The notes beneath the pieces are model-generated. The model made no database searches. It saw only the letters and a list, made by a program, of their open reading frames with translations, and had not been told where the DNA came from. Positions 17,715 to 25,146 of a stretch of DNA of 37,468 nt are shown in pieces. The first letter of the stretch is position 1. Each line of letters begins with the position of its first letter. Made by a program: the position numbers and the translations under genes. Origin of the DNA: Stieleria tagensis (GTDB lineage: Bacteria > Planctomycetota > Planctomycetia > Pirellulales > Pirellulaceae); contig NZ_JAMYFE010000032.1 of assembly GCF_024129865.1 (NCBI RefSeq), forward strand, positions 1 through 37,468. Direction: 5' to 3'.

Positions 17715-18653
17715 GTGTCGCAATCTAAACCCAACGCTTCAGAGCGTTTTGTAGTCCGTTTCAAAGGCAAACGTATCGGCCCGCTATCGCAGGACCAAGT
17801 TGAACGTATGGTTTCTCGAGGGCAACTGACCGAGCAACATGAAATTTCCAGCGAGAGTCTCGACGGTTGGCAACGAATTGGGCTTTGGCAAAAGCGAAAT
17901 GATCAAGAAGAAAGCAAAGCCGGTTTGAATAAGGCGAGTCAAACTCAAGAAACGACCGCGTCCGTTTCAAGCTCACAGTCGTCAGAGTCGCAACCCAATC
18001 GTATAGATCCAACCAGACCAAATGCAATGACCAGTGCAGCTGGCGACTGGTACATGGCCGTTGGCAGTGAACATCATGGACCTCTGGACGAACCAGCGAT
18101 TGGTGCTTGGATCCGCGATGGGCGCATCACTGCCACCACGTTGGTATGGCGCAGCGGCATGGAAACGTGGTGCGAAGCGGCTGAAGTTTTTCCTGGTGTT
18201 TTGAGCTCTGCGACAGCACAACCTCCCGTGGTCGTATCGACCGACAATTCGCCGGCTCCCAATGCAGACTTTGCGGCGACCGACCGAAAGGGTTGGGTGT
18301 TAGCCTTGTGTGTTTTAACTTACCTTTTTGCTATCGAAACCATCGCGACCGCAATATTCCTGATTTACAGCGGCATCTTGACTCGAAACATGGGAACGGG
18401 AACGACACTCACGATTGCTTCTTTCGCAACGTTTTGCTTTGCGATGCTGCTATTCTCAGCGGCCATTCACATGACACGCCTAGTTGCGTCGTTAGATCGG
18501 TTGAGCCGAAATGGCTCTGCAAAGCACGCTCGTGAAGTCGCGGTGAACGATCGCCGTGTTTGGATCGCTGGAGTCTGTCTCGCATCCGCTTTGGTCATGT
18601 GCCAGACAGCAGCATTTGTACTTTTCATGGTTGGCACTGCCCGCGTCAGCTAG
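17715..18653 (+). CDS. tandem GYF_2-domain membrane protein
   Basis: Two GYF_2 domains lie in tandem: residues about 11-62 (FVVRFKGKRIGPLSQDQVER to WQRIGLW) and about 112-165 (WYMAVGSEHHGPLDEPAIGA to WCEAAEVFPG). GYF_2 domains are predicted adaptors that bind proline-rich or other short peptides. The Pro-rich linker of the GAP1-like protein is a possible partner. Three hydrophobic helices follow (about 195-222, 228-256 and 275-305), the first two forming a hairpin. The start is GTG at 17715, 51 bp after the previous stop. It precedes the MotA/ExbB-like gene, so I infer that it recruits cytoplasmic components to the channel. I found no enzymatic motif. Confidence 0.8.
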   Translation: MSQSKPNASERFVVRFKGKRIGPLSQDQVERMVSRGQLTEQHEISSESLDGWQRIGLWQKRNDQEESKAGLNKASQTQETTASVSSSQSSESQPNRIDPTRPNAMTSAAGDWYMAVGSEHHGPLDEPAIGAWIRDGRITATTLVWRSGMETWCEAAEVFPGVLSSATAQPPVVVSTDNSPAPNADFAATDRKGWVLALCVLTYLFAIETIATAIFLIYSGILTRNMGTGTTLTIASFATFCFAMLLFSAAIHMTRLVASLDRLSRNGSAKHAREVAVNDRRVWIAGVCLASALVMCQTAAFVLFMVGTARVS

Positions 18654-18774
18654 CGTACCTTGGTGCTTGTGTTCAGAATCACCTTGTCCTTCAACAACGA
18701 GACATATCATTTCCGCTGACGCACTCTCCCCAACGCCTGGTCGATTGTCGATTGCTGCCGGTGATCCGGAAGCG

Positions 18775-19635
18775 ATGTTTGGCCTTTCGTCTACCGGCGG
18801 GACATCTGTTCGGACTTCTCTGGCCGGATTAATCGGGCTTATTCTGACGGCCGTATTCTATGGGGTTCTTATGATTTTGCCCGATAGTGGTTTCAAAGAA
18901 ATGATGACCGAACGAGGTCCCACTCAATATGCTGCTGTTCTGCTCGGATTTTGGGCTTCGGTAATATTGATTGTCAAGCAACGAAAACTTGCCATCCAGC
19001 GTCGCGCGTTGAGACACGCAGTAATACCAGAAAACCAAGCGTTTGTGCTGACTCGTGACACGGCTTCGGATATCCTGGGCACAATCTATGCGATCGCTGA
19101 TTTTCCCGAACGGTTCTTTGTCTACAATCGAATCTTGGTGGCAATGTCCAGCTTAAAGAACTTAGGACGCATTGGTGATGTTGATGAGGTGCTGCGGTCG
19201 ATGGCGGACCGCGATGAGTCGGCAGTACATACGTCATTCGGAATGCTTGGTGGGTTCCTTTGGGCCATCCCCGTGCTGGGTTTCATTGGTACTGTGCTTG
19301 GCTTGGCTAATGCAATCGGGAATTTCTCGGCTCTCCTCGACGGTCAGGATGATGTGGCAGGAATCATTGGATCTCTGCGGGAAGTAACTGGTGGGTTATC
19401 GACTGCATTTGAAACCACGTTGATTGCGCTGGTGATTGCAATGGTGTTACAACTCTGGATTACGGTTCAACGAAAGGATGAAGAAGAGTTTTTGGACCGT
19501 TGCCAGGACTATTGCTTGCGTCAGATTGTCAGTCGAATGCGTTCCGATGATGCATTGCCTGTTAACTCCAGTCAGCCAGTCATTGCATCGCCGATTTCCG
19601 CAATGCGGTCGTCGGACATTTCCAGAGCGAATTAG
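18775..19635 (+). CDS. MotA/TolQ/ExbB-type proton-channel subunit
   Basis: Predicted A-subunit of an ion-driven stator. Two N-terminal helices (SLAGLIGLILTAVFYGVLMI and AAVLLGFWASVILIV) are followed by a cytoplasmic helical region. The two conserved family helices come next: IPVLGFIGTVLGLANAIGNF with its Pro and Gly-Thr-Val-x-Gly core, and the segment TGGLSTAFETTLIALVIAMV with the characteristic Thr/Ala pore residues. I use the ATG at 18775 (286 residues). The open frame extends upstream to 18556 inside the GYF_2 gene, and a TTG at about 18745 is an alternative start. Only 3 bp separate its stop from the next gene, so it forms a tight unit with the two B-like subunits. Family membership is firm; the ion (probably H+) is inferred. 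Confidence 0.88.
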   Translation: MFGLSSTGGTSVRTSLAGLIGLILTAVFYGVLMILPDSGFKEMMTERGPTQYAAVLLGFWASVILIVKQRKLAIQRRALRHAVIPENQAFVLTRDTASDILGTIYAIADFPERFFVYNRILVAMSSLKNLGRIGDVDEVLRSMADRDESAVHTSFGMLGGFLWAIPVLGFIGTVLGLANAIGNFSALLDGQDDVAGIIGSLREVTGGLSTAFETTLIALVIAMVLQLWITVQRKDEEEFLDRCQDYCLRQIVSRMRSDDALPVNSSQPVIASPISAMRSSDISRAN

Positions 19636-19638
19636 CAA

Positions 19639-20499
19639 GTGCCACGATCGCGAAGTTCCGCTCCAGGCGTTTCCTTTTTTGCATTTCAAGATATCATCAC
19701 TGCGGTGGTCGGGATTTTTATCTTGATCACATTGATCATGATCCTTGAATTAATTGAAAAGATCGACGCTAAGTCTCGAAGCACTGCCGGCGATGTTGCT
19801 GCCATCGTGCGCGTCATTGAACAGACTCGCATTGCTGCTGATGCAATACAGTCGGAACTTTCGAAGTCCACTGCATTGGCGAACCGACAGAGCGACGCGC
19901 TGGCAGTGGCTGATGAGATTAATGCCGAAATGCTGGATAAGCAAATTGAAACGCAAAATAAGCGCTCTTTAGAGTTGCAACGGCAGGTCGCTTCGATCCA
20001 ACGTCAGGTCGATGATTCCCAGCGACGACAGGAAGCCGCCCGTCATGAAAATGAAAGGCAACGGCAGCAGGACGAAGCACGAATCCAGGAAGCCACTGAA
20101 GAGGCGGATCGTTTGCTGGGACGAGCGGGGAAGTTGCGTGACACGACTTTCCCAATGTACAACGGGACACTGGGCGACGGTCGGGGTCTAGTTGTGATTC
20201 GCTTGGGTCCCCACCCGGAATATGACGGGATTGATCAAAGCCATGTTCAAATTTCGATGCGCGACGGCGACGCTCGACGACGTTGGATTTACAATGATGT
20301 GGACGATCTATTGCAAGATTTGAATAAACGTGATCACACTCGCTATCACTATGTCGTATTGATCGCACCCGGAGGTGCTGCTGACTTCCATGACTTGCAG
20401 GAATACATGGACGCTCGCCAATCGAGAATACGCTACGGATTTGATGTGATCGGGAGGGATGATGGCATGCGGTTGATTTTCGAGCTGGAGGACCAATGA
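19639..20499 (+). CDS. MotB/ExbD-like B-subunit 1 with coiled coil
   Basis: A short cytoplasmic N-terminus leads into one membrane helix, FAFQDIITAVVGIFILITLI, with Asp18 at its start. MotB, TolR and ExbD carry their ion-binding Asp in the same place. A coiled coil of about 100 residues follows (to about 165; rich in Gln, Arg, Glu). A C-terminal alpha/beta domain of about 115 residues ends in VIGRDDGMRLIFELEDQ. There is no OmpA-type peptidoglycan-binding motif, so it is not a standard MotB or ZorB. The start is GTG at 19639. Its stop overlaps the next start (ATGA), giving translational coupling. Assignment rests on topology, the Asp and the adjacent MotA-like gene. Confidence 0.75.
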   Translation: MPRSRSSAPGVSFFAFQDIITAVVGIFILITLIMILELIEKIDAKSRSTAGDVAAIVRVIEQTRIAADAIQSELSKSTALANRQSDALAVADEINAEMLDKQIETQNKRSLELQRQVASIQRQVDDSQRRQEAARHENERQRQQDEARIQEATEEADRLLGRAGKLRDTTFPMYNGTLGDGRGLVVIRLGPHPEYDGIDQSHVQISMRDGDARRRWIYNDVDDLLQDLNKRDHTRYHYVVLIAPGGAADFHDLQEYMDARQSRIRYGFDVIGRDDGMRLIFELEDQ

Positions 20500-21404
20500 G
20501 CCGATATCGTGACCGATCCAGCGGAGATAGTTTTGATCTCTTCTTGGACACCATCTGCAACACATTTGGGGGAATCGTTTTTCTCGCTATCTTGGTTGCT
20601 CTGCTAGCAAAAGTGCGTCAAGATCCGGCGGGTGCCACTGCGAGTCCAGTTGTTGACGCGGTGACGATCAGTCGACTTCAAGATGAATTGGTACGCCAGG
20701 CTACGCGATTGCAAGAATTGGAAACAGTCCGTGGATCTTTACCCGTGCCAGTCGTTGATTCGTCGCTAACCGAATTAGTTGAACTGCGTAATCAATTGGA
20801 ATTGATACAGACGGATAACTCTAAGTACACCCAAAAGCGGAATGAATTAGGCGAGACTTTGGTTAACATCGCAGCTCGTTCTCTGGAACTTGAGTCAGCC
20901 GCCGCCGACAATGCTGGGCTCGTGCAAGCCGCATTGCATCGACTTGAAGTTAGTCGCACCGCCTGGGAGTCTAGCCTCGCAACCGTTGGCCAAACGCTGA
21001 AAGTCCCCAGTGTGAAATCTGGAGCTGGAACTAATGCGATGATTGGGCTAAGCGGTGGTGAAGTATTTCTAGTCTGTTCGCCCGACGATGGTGTTGGCGA
21101 GTTCTTTGAGCAGCATGTAGTAACGACCGACCAGGGCTTCGGTGTTTGGAATGTTCGATTTCGCTTCGGCAGAGGATTGCGCCTGGAAGGACCAAGGTCA
21201 GAGTTTGCGTTGGTTGAAACCGCCAACCGGATTAGCCGATACGGAGGCACCTTAATCATCGTTGTCTTTCCAGACTCGTACCAATATTTCGCTAGGGTTC
21301 GAGACATTTTCAAACGATCTGGCATGAATTACGAATTGTGGGTTAAAGCTGAAGCCGAAGACTTCACATTCTCCTATGGCGGTGGATCCGGTCGAGTTCA
21401 ATGA
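20496..21404 (+). CDS. MotB/ExbD-like B-subunit 2, paralogue-like partner
   Basis: This protein has the same plan as its upstream neighbour. A short N-terminus enters a membrane helix, FDLFLDTICNTFGGIVFLAI, with Asp18 at the start (Asp14 is also present). A coiled-coil stalk (about 45-165) follows, then a C-terminal alpha/beta domain. In the C-terminal domains a strand, a Pro, an aromatic residue-rich helix containing an Arg, and another strand occur in the same order in both proteins (LIIVVFPDSYQYFARVRDIF here; YVVLIAPGGAADFHDLQEYM there). The two may form a mixed B-subunit dimer in one channel. It is the last gene of the block. The only readable sequence after it is an istB remnant on the other strand. 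Confidence 0.75.
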   Translation: MSRYRDRSSGDSFDLFLDTICNTFGGIVFLAILVALLAKVRQDPAGATASPVVDAVTISRLQDELVRQATRLQELETVRGSLPVPVVDSSLTELVELRNQLELIQTDNSKYTQKRNELGETLVNIAARSLELESAAADNAGLVQAALHRLEVSRTAWESSLATVGQTLKVPSVKSGAGTNAMIGLSGGEVFLVCSPDDGVGEFFEQHVVTTDQGFGVWNVRFRFGRGLRLEGPRSEFALVETANRISRYGGTLIIVVFPDSYQYFARVRDIFKRSGMNYELWVKAEAEDFTFSYGGGSGRVQ

Positions 21405-21407
21405 GTG

Positions 21408-21612
21408 TTACCGGATAGATGAGCTAGGATTTGTTTGGGCATTGGCCGAGTACTGTTTTGATTCAACGGAAATTGGAATTTGCGAGCCGGCGAGCACGCT
21501 GCATTCCCTCCCGATCCCTTGAACCAAGTGTGATTTGCCAAGGCCGCTCCTGCGCACCAACGCAATTTTGTCGCCACGCGTTATGAACTCGCCGCTCGCC
21601 AGTTCTTCAAAC
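21408..21612 (-). pseudogene. istB: IS21-type IstB helper ATPase fragment
   Basis: On the minus strand a piece of about 37 residues (21501-21611) reads FEELASGEFITRGDKIALV, then a P-loop-like RRSGLGKSH and LVQGIGREC. This is the Walker-A region of IstB, the ATPase of IS21-family elements. The first P-loop Gly is replaced, both ends of the gene are missing, and the downstream codons do not match the family. The tandem 16-bp repeats replace its upstream part. I read it as an old, broken insertion sequence left at the island edge. Confidence 0.65.
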
Positions 21613-21724
21613 GGGAATGACCGGGGACGGGAATGACCGGGGACGGGAATGACCGGGGACGGGAATGACCGGGGACGGGAATGACCGGGGACGGGAATGA
21701 CCGGGGACGGGAATGACCGGGGAC
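21613..21724 (+). repeat. seven perfect tandem copies of a 16-bp unit
   Basis: The unit GGGAATGACCGGGGAC is repeated seven times without error or spacer, and the array ends in GGACAGAGCC. It abuts the IstB fragment. It has no spacers, so it is not CRISPR. Perfect copies imply recent expansion. Sequences of the GGGGACAGAGCC kind are often found beside small transposases, but none is present here. Confidence 0.95.
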
Positions 21725-21798
21725 AGAGCCCATCAGCTAGCGGTTGTCGCTCGCCAATTGGGGAGTCATCGACGACAGTCGCGATTCTCCGTGTCAAT

Positions 21799-21993
21799 AG
21801 CGGTTAGGAACTGAACCGCTTTAGCGGTCTGGCTGGCAGCCATTTGGCACTGTCAGGCTAGTACGCTCACGTTTTTGGAACCCGTAACTGCAACAGGCGT
21901 AATGGCTTACGTAGGGCTGTGATCGCACGTGCACCTATCCGGTTGCAGCGCGGCAACTCCGCCAAACTGGCTGATTTGAAACCGCTGTCGACA
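21799..21993 (-). repeat. right copy of the 195-bp inverted repeat
   Basis: This is the reverse-complement partner of 7714-7908, of equal length. The outer ends (TGTCGACAGCGG read inward) and the inner ends (CCTAACCGCT) are intact in both copies, and similarity trails off within about 10 bp of the inner ends. It lies between the tandem repeats and the tRNA gene. The following 570 bp (21994-22563) contain no supportable gene; open frames there lack coherent protein features. Confidence 0.85.
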
Positions 21994-22563
21994 ATTCTCG
22001 GGACGTTTTCAACGACTGCGAGCAGTTAACCCTGCATTGTTCACCAGCAGTGTGTTGATCGAGTAATTTTGAGCGTCAAATTTCCGATTTGTTTCCCGAG
22101 TGCTGAATCGGCGCAAAACGGCCCGTTGCCCAATTTCGTTTTTCTCGGCGCTGGGCATCGTTTCCAGCGAAGTACTTCAGGCTCATGAGCGTGAGTCGGT
22201 GGCGGCTGAAGCCACGGGCCGGTTCGCCTGTGAAGTCGGTGATTCCCACTATTCGATTCGCCCGATCCGGCGTGACGATAATGGCCCGGCTGATTCGGCG
22301 ATGCGAAGGATCAGTCGCCGTGAATACTTGATCACCTCGCAGCCAACCTTCAGTACGAACAAGACGCTGGAGATTCCAGCAGGCACCAACGCTCTCTTCA
22401 AGCGCCCGGGATAAGGTCACCACTTCATACTTTCATCGCCGCCGGATGCCAGCGATGGAAATCGGGGCAGAACGGTTTCCACGAACACTCGCTAAAGGTC
22501 GGAACGTGTCAATGACTGCCGGCGGGAACGCCGTGTGCGAAAGCAACGCACACCATCAGCAAG

Positions 22564-22634
22564 AGGCGACTAGCAGATTCGAACTGCTGTAGACGGATTT
22601 GCAATCCGCTGCCTAACCACTCGGCCAAGTCGCC
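22564..22634 (-). tRNA. tRNA-Cys (GCA)
   Basis: The minus strand folds as a full cloverleaf. The acceptor GGCGACT pairs with AGTCGCC. The D-arm is GCCGAGTGGTTAGGC. The anticodon stem GCGGA/TCCGT carries the loop TTGCAAA with anticodon GCA. The T-arm is AGCAG-TTCGAAT-CTGCT. The 3' CCA is not encoded. Such genes are common integration targets, and this one lies about 0.6 kb outside the right island repeat. Confidence 0.95.
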
Positions 22635-22970
22635 TGCTGGAAATGGAAAGAGTAGGAAAACTTTCCAAAATCGTCAAGAACACCCCGATCGTCATTCTCA
22701 GCCATTTAGCTGTGATTGGGAGAACCGTTCCTGTCGTGAAGTCAGGTATCGGAAACTTCGGGTGCGGGCTTGAATGACATCGGTAGAATTCAAAAAGTTC
22801 GCGTCAGCGATTGGCCGCACTGTTCTTGGCAACTGGCCAATGTGCCACCCAAACGGGCGTCTGGCGCTGTCCGTGCGACGCAGTGCCTCACGCGCCTGCA
22901 CAGACCAGGCGGGGGTGCTAATCTATGCCCTTTCCCCAGCCCACCGAACGACAGAGCCCCCTCCCGCCCT

Positions 22971-24434
22971 ATGAGCGATCCGCTTGACCCTTCCGTTGCC
23001 GCTGACTCTACCGACGACAGCATTGTTTCGCCACAACGCGAATCGACTTGGCAACAAATGAAGACCACGGAAGACTGGTGGGCAATCTGGTGCGCAGCTG
23101 CCTTGCTATTGGTTTCGTTTCTCGCCGTTTGGATCGCCTTGCCGTCTGGCGTCGCCGATCGTTTGGCGGCCGGCGAACAGGTATCGGTTGTCAGCCCGCT
23201 GAAGGCTTGGTTGGGCAAACCAGGCAGCTGGGAAGAAAACCCGATCGACGCGTTTTACGTCGCCGCCAGCGGTGACGCAGAGGCAAAGTCGATGTACTGG
23301 GGCGTGTTGGGCGCCCTGCTGATCATCGGCGTGTTGTTCACGATCGCGATGAAGTTGCGTGGTAAAGACGCCGCCGGATTCGCCGTCGCCTTTCCCGTGG
23401 TGTTTGCGCTAGCCACGATTGCCTATGTATTGGCCGGACAAAGCACCATCAAAGCGTACAACTTGGAATACGCACTGTGGGCGTTGTTGGTCGGGTTGAT
23501 CATCAGCAATACCCTGGGCACCCCGGGTTGGCTTCGACCGGCAGTGCTGACGGAATTTTTCATTAAAACCGGCCTGGTGTTGTTGGGAGCGGAAGTGCTG
23601 ATGGGGCGGCTGATGGCACTGGGGTTGCCGGGGATTGGCGTGGCTTGGGTGGTCACCCCGATCGTATTGATCAGCACCTATGTGTTCGGACAAAAGGTGC
23701 TGAAGATTCCGTCGAAGTCACTGAACATGGTGATCAGTGCCGACATGTCGGTCTGCGGCGTGTCGGCTGCAATCGCGACCGCTGCGTCCTGCAAAGCCAA
23801 AAAGGAAGAACTCTCGCTAGCGATCGGTTTGTCACTGTCGTTCACCGTTGTGATGATGGTGTTACTACCGATCATCATCACAGCACTGGGATTGTCCCCC
23901 GCAGTGGGTGGGGCGTGGCTGGGTGGCACGATTGACGCCACCGGCGCGGTGGCTGTCGCCGGCGCGACGCTGGGTGAAGAAGCGTTAGAAGTAGCCGTGA
24001 CGATCAAGATGATTCAAAATATCTTGATCGGTGTCACTGCGTTTCTGGTGGCGGTTTACTGGGTCACGTACGTCGAAAAGACGCCTGGTGCACCACGTCC
24101 AGGTATCGGTGAGATCTGGTATCGATTTCCTAAATTTGTGCTCGGTTTCATCGCCGCATCGATCCTGTTTTCGCTGCTTCATAATCAACTGGCCGAGGGC
24201 GGATTGATCATTGATGCAATGATCAAGGGATCAACAAAAACCCTGCGTGGTTGGTTGTTCTGTCTGGCGTTTGTGTGCATCGGATTGGAAACGAATTTCC
24301 AGCAATTGATGCCCTACTTTCGTGGCGGCAAACCGATGGTCCTGTACGTCTGTGGCCAAACACTGAACCTGTTGTTGACGTTGTTGATGGCCTACTTGAT
24401 GTTCGAAGTGATTTTTCCGGGAACCGGTCAATGA
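22971..24434 (+). CDS. YeiH-family putative sulfate exporter
   Basis: This 487-residue membrane protein of the YeiH (Cons_hypoth698, putative sulfate exporter) family has about ten helices. The family core is clear: [34 protein letters not shown], the [20 protein letters not shown] segment, and the glycine-rich [21 protein letters not shown] chose ATG 22971 because the 67 residues gained from an upstream start are Arg/Pro-rich and unlike the family. A hydrophilic acidic N-terminus of about 40 residues precedes the first helix. Its last bases overlap a tiny membrane-protein gene. The substrate assignment for the family is weak. No sulfur-metabolism gene is adjacent. Confidence 0.88.
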   Translation: MSDPLDPSVAADSTDDSIVSPQRESTWQQMKTTEDWWAIWCAAALLLVSFLAVWIALPSGVADRLAAGEQVSVVSPLKAWLGKPGSWEENPIDAFYVAASGDAEAKSMYWGVLGALLIIGVLFTIAMKLRGKDAAGFAVAFPVVFALATIAYVLAGQSTIKAYNLEYALWALLVGLIISNTLGTPGWLRPAVLTEFFIKTGLVLLGAEVLMGRLMALGLPGIGVAWVVTPIVLISTYVFGQKVLKIPSKSLNMVISADMSVCGVSAAIATAASCKAKKEELSLAIGLSLSFTVVMMVLLPIIITALGLSPAVGGAWLGGTIDATGAVAVAGATLGEEALEVAVTIKMIQNILIGVTAFLVAVYWVTYVEKTPGAPRPGIGEIWYRFPKFVLGFIAASILFSLLHNQLAEGGLIIDAMIKGSTKTLRGWLFCLAFVCIGLETNFQQLMPYFRGGKPMVLYVCGQTLNLLLTLLMAYLMFEVIFPGTGQ

Positions 24435-24631
24435 CGCGGCAGCGGTGGAATTTCATCTTCGCCGTGACCTTGATCGCGGCCGTTTGGGGCATTGTGCTGC
24501 CGATGCTGTCCAAAAGTGACGTCGTCCGCGCCCGCCGAGCTTGGCTACAGCAACAGCGGATTGATCCGGCCGCGATGTACTACACCGAATTGCCGATGAT
24601 GGACAACATCCTGGACCGGATCGATCGCTGA
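24431..24631 (+). CDS. small single-helix membrane protein coupled to the YeiH-type gene
   Basis: This 66-residue protein starts at an ATG that shares ATGA with the stop of the transporter gene. It has an N-terminal basic MTRQRWN, one membrane helix (about residues 8-26) and a charged C-terminal tail ([20 protein letters not shown]). Four-base coupling suggests a stable partner or assembly factor of the transporter. No family is recognised. Confidence 0.7.
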   Translation: MTRQRWNFIFAVTLIAAVWGIVLPMLSKSDVVRARRAWLQQQRIDPAAMYYTELPMMDNILDRIDR

Positions 24632-24681
24632 TTTTCCCTTCCAGTCGACTCCTTGCCTCCTCCGCCGGAGCCGCCTGGCAA

Positions 24682-24720
24682 CCTGCAATCCAATGCAGGC
24701 GACGTGCAATCGGTTGCACG
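24682..24720. repeat. two adjacent small stem-loops
   Basis: CCTGCA-ATCCAA-TGCAGG (24682-24699) is followed by CGTGCAA-TCGG-TTGCACG (24703-24720). Both arms are perfect. They lie in the 3' region of the transporter unit, just before the terminator. They may stabilise the 3' end, or be a binding site; TGCAA/TTGCA half-sites also occur upstream of the sigma-54 promoter at 26731. Confidence 0.45.
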
Positions 24721-24732
24721 TTCCTGACGAGA

Positions 24733-24757
24733 GCCTGCTGGTTTCGGCGGGCTTTTA
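24733..24757 (+). terminator. intrinsic terminator of the YeiH-type transporter unit
   Basis: GCCTGCTG-GTTT-CGGCGGGC forms an 8-bp stem with two G-U pairs and a 4-nt loop, followed by TTTT. It is about 100 bp after the small membrane-protein gene and also lies beyond the end of the minus-strand reading frame at 24787. Confidence 0.7.
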
Positions 24758-24786
24758 GGTGCGGATGATTCATCAACCATGAACTT

Positions 24787-25074
24787 CTAGCCGACGGTTC
24801 CATCTGACTCACATTGCAACTCCCAAGAAGAACCGGACGCTTGCGCGTGCCGTTTGATTGGCGCCGAATGTTTTCTGCCTGGTTTGCCTAACACTCGACC
24901 ACCAATGAATTTGCGTCGATCGATGCCAGTCTCATCGATCATCCGATCCGTGGCTGGACGGATGGGGACGAACGGAGTCGCCACCGGATTACAGGTGGCG
25001 TTCATAGCGTCGTAGAACTGCCGGAAGCGGCGAATCGACGCACGCTTGGCACGCCACATGCGTTCGCCAATCAT
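24787..25074 (-). CDS. possible small basic protein divergent from the NtrC-type regulator
   Basis: A 95-residue frame begins MIGERMWRAKRASIRRFRQF and is rich in Arg/Lys with third-position use like its neighbours. It is divergent from the regulator with about 70 bp between. A longer frame running on into the regulator gene is only its shadow. No family is recognised. It may be non-coding; I keep it because the roughly 390-bp space between the upstream terminator and the regulator contains nothing else. Confidence 0.4.
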   Translation of the reverse strand: MIGERMWRAKRASIRRFRQFYDAMNATCNPVATPFVPIRPATDRMIDETGIDRRKFIGGRVLGKPGRKHSAPIKRHAQASGSSWELQCESDGTVG

Positions 25075-25146
25075 GTGGCTGCTGATTCGATTGCGGGATC
25101 CTCGGGCCGCCCTATCGCCAGAAGAACTCTGTTTGGAACCTGCCCA

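Noticed and set aside
18775-21404. Zorya defence system (ZorA/ZorB)
   Set aside because: The A-subunit lacks the very long tail of ZorA, the B-like proteins have no OmpA-type domain, and no ZorC, ZorD or ZorE gene is adjacent. Only the MotA/B principle is shared.
21613-21724. CRISPR array
   Set aside because: The 16-bp units are directly adjacent with no spacers, and no cas gene is present.
21408-21797. 129-residue minus-strand frame with repeated Pro/Ser/His units
   Set aside because: The repeated part is only the translation of the 16-bp tandem array. Only the IstB-like 37 residues carry protein information, so I list a pseudogene fragment instead.
22076-22423. Overlapping 100-115-residue frames on both strands right of the island
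   Set aside because: Neither has a family, signal peptide or ribosome site, and each mirrors the other. They are probably chance frames in non-coding DNA.
22770-22970. 67-residue N-terminal extension of the YeiH-type transporter
   Set aside because: It is Arg/Pro-rich and unlike the family. The ATG at 22971 gives a normal N-terminus.
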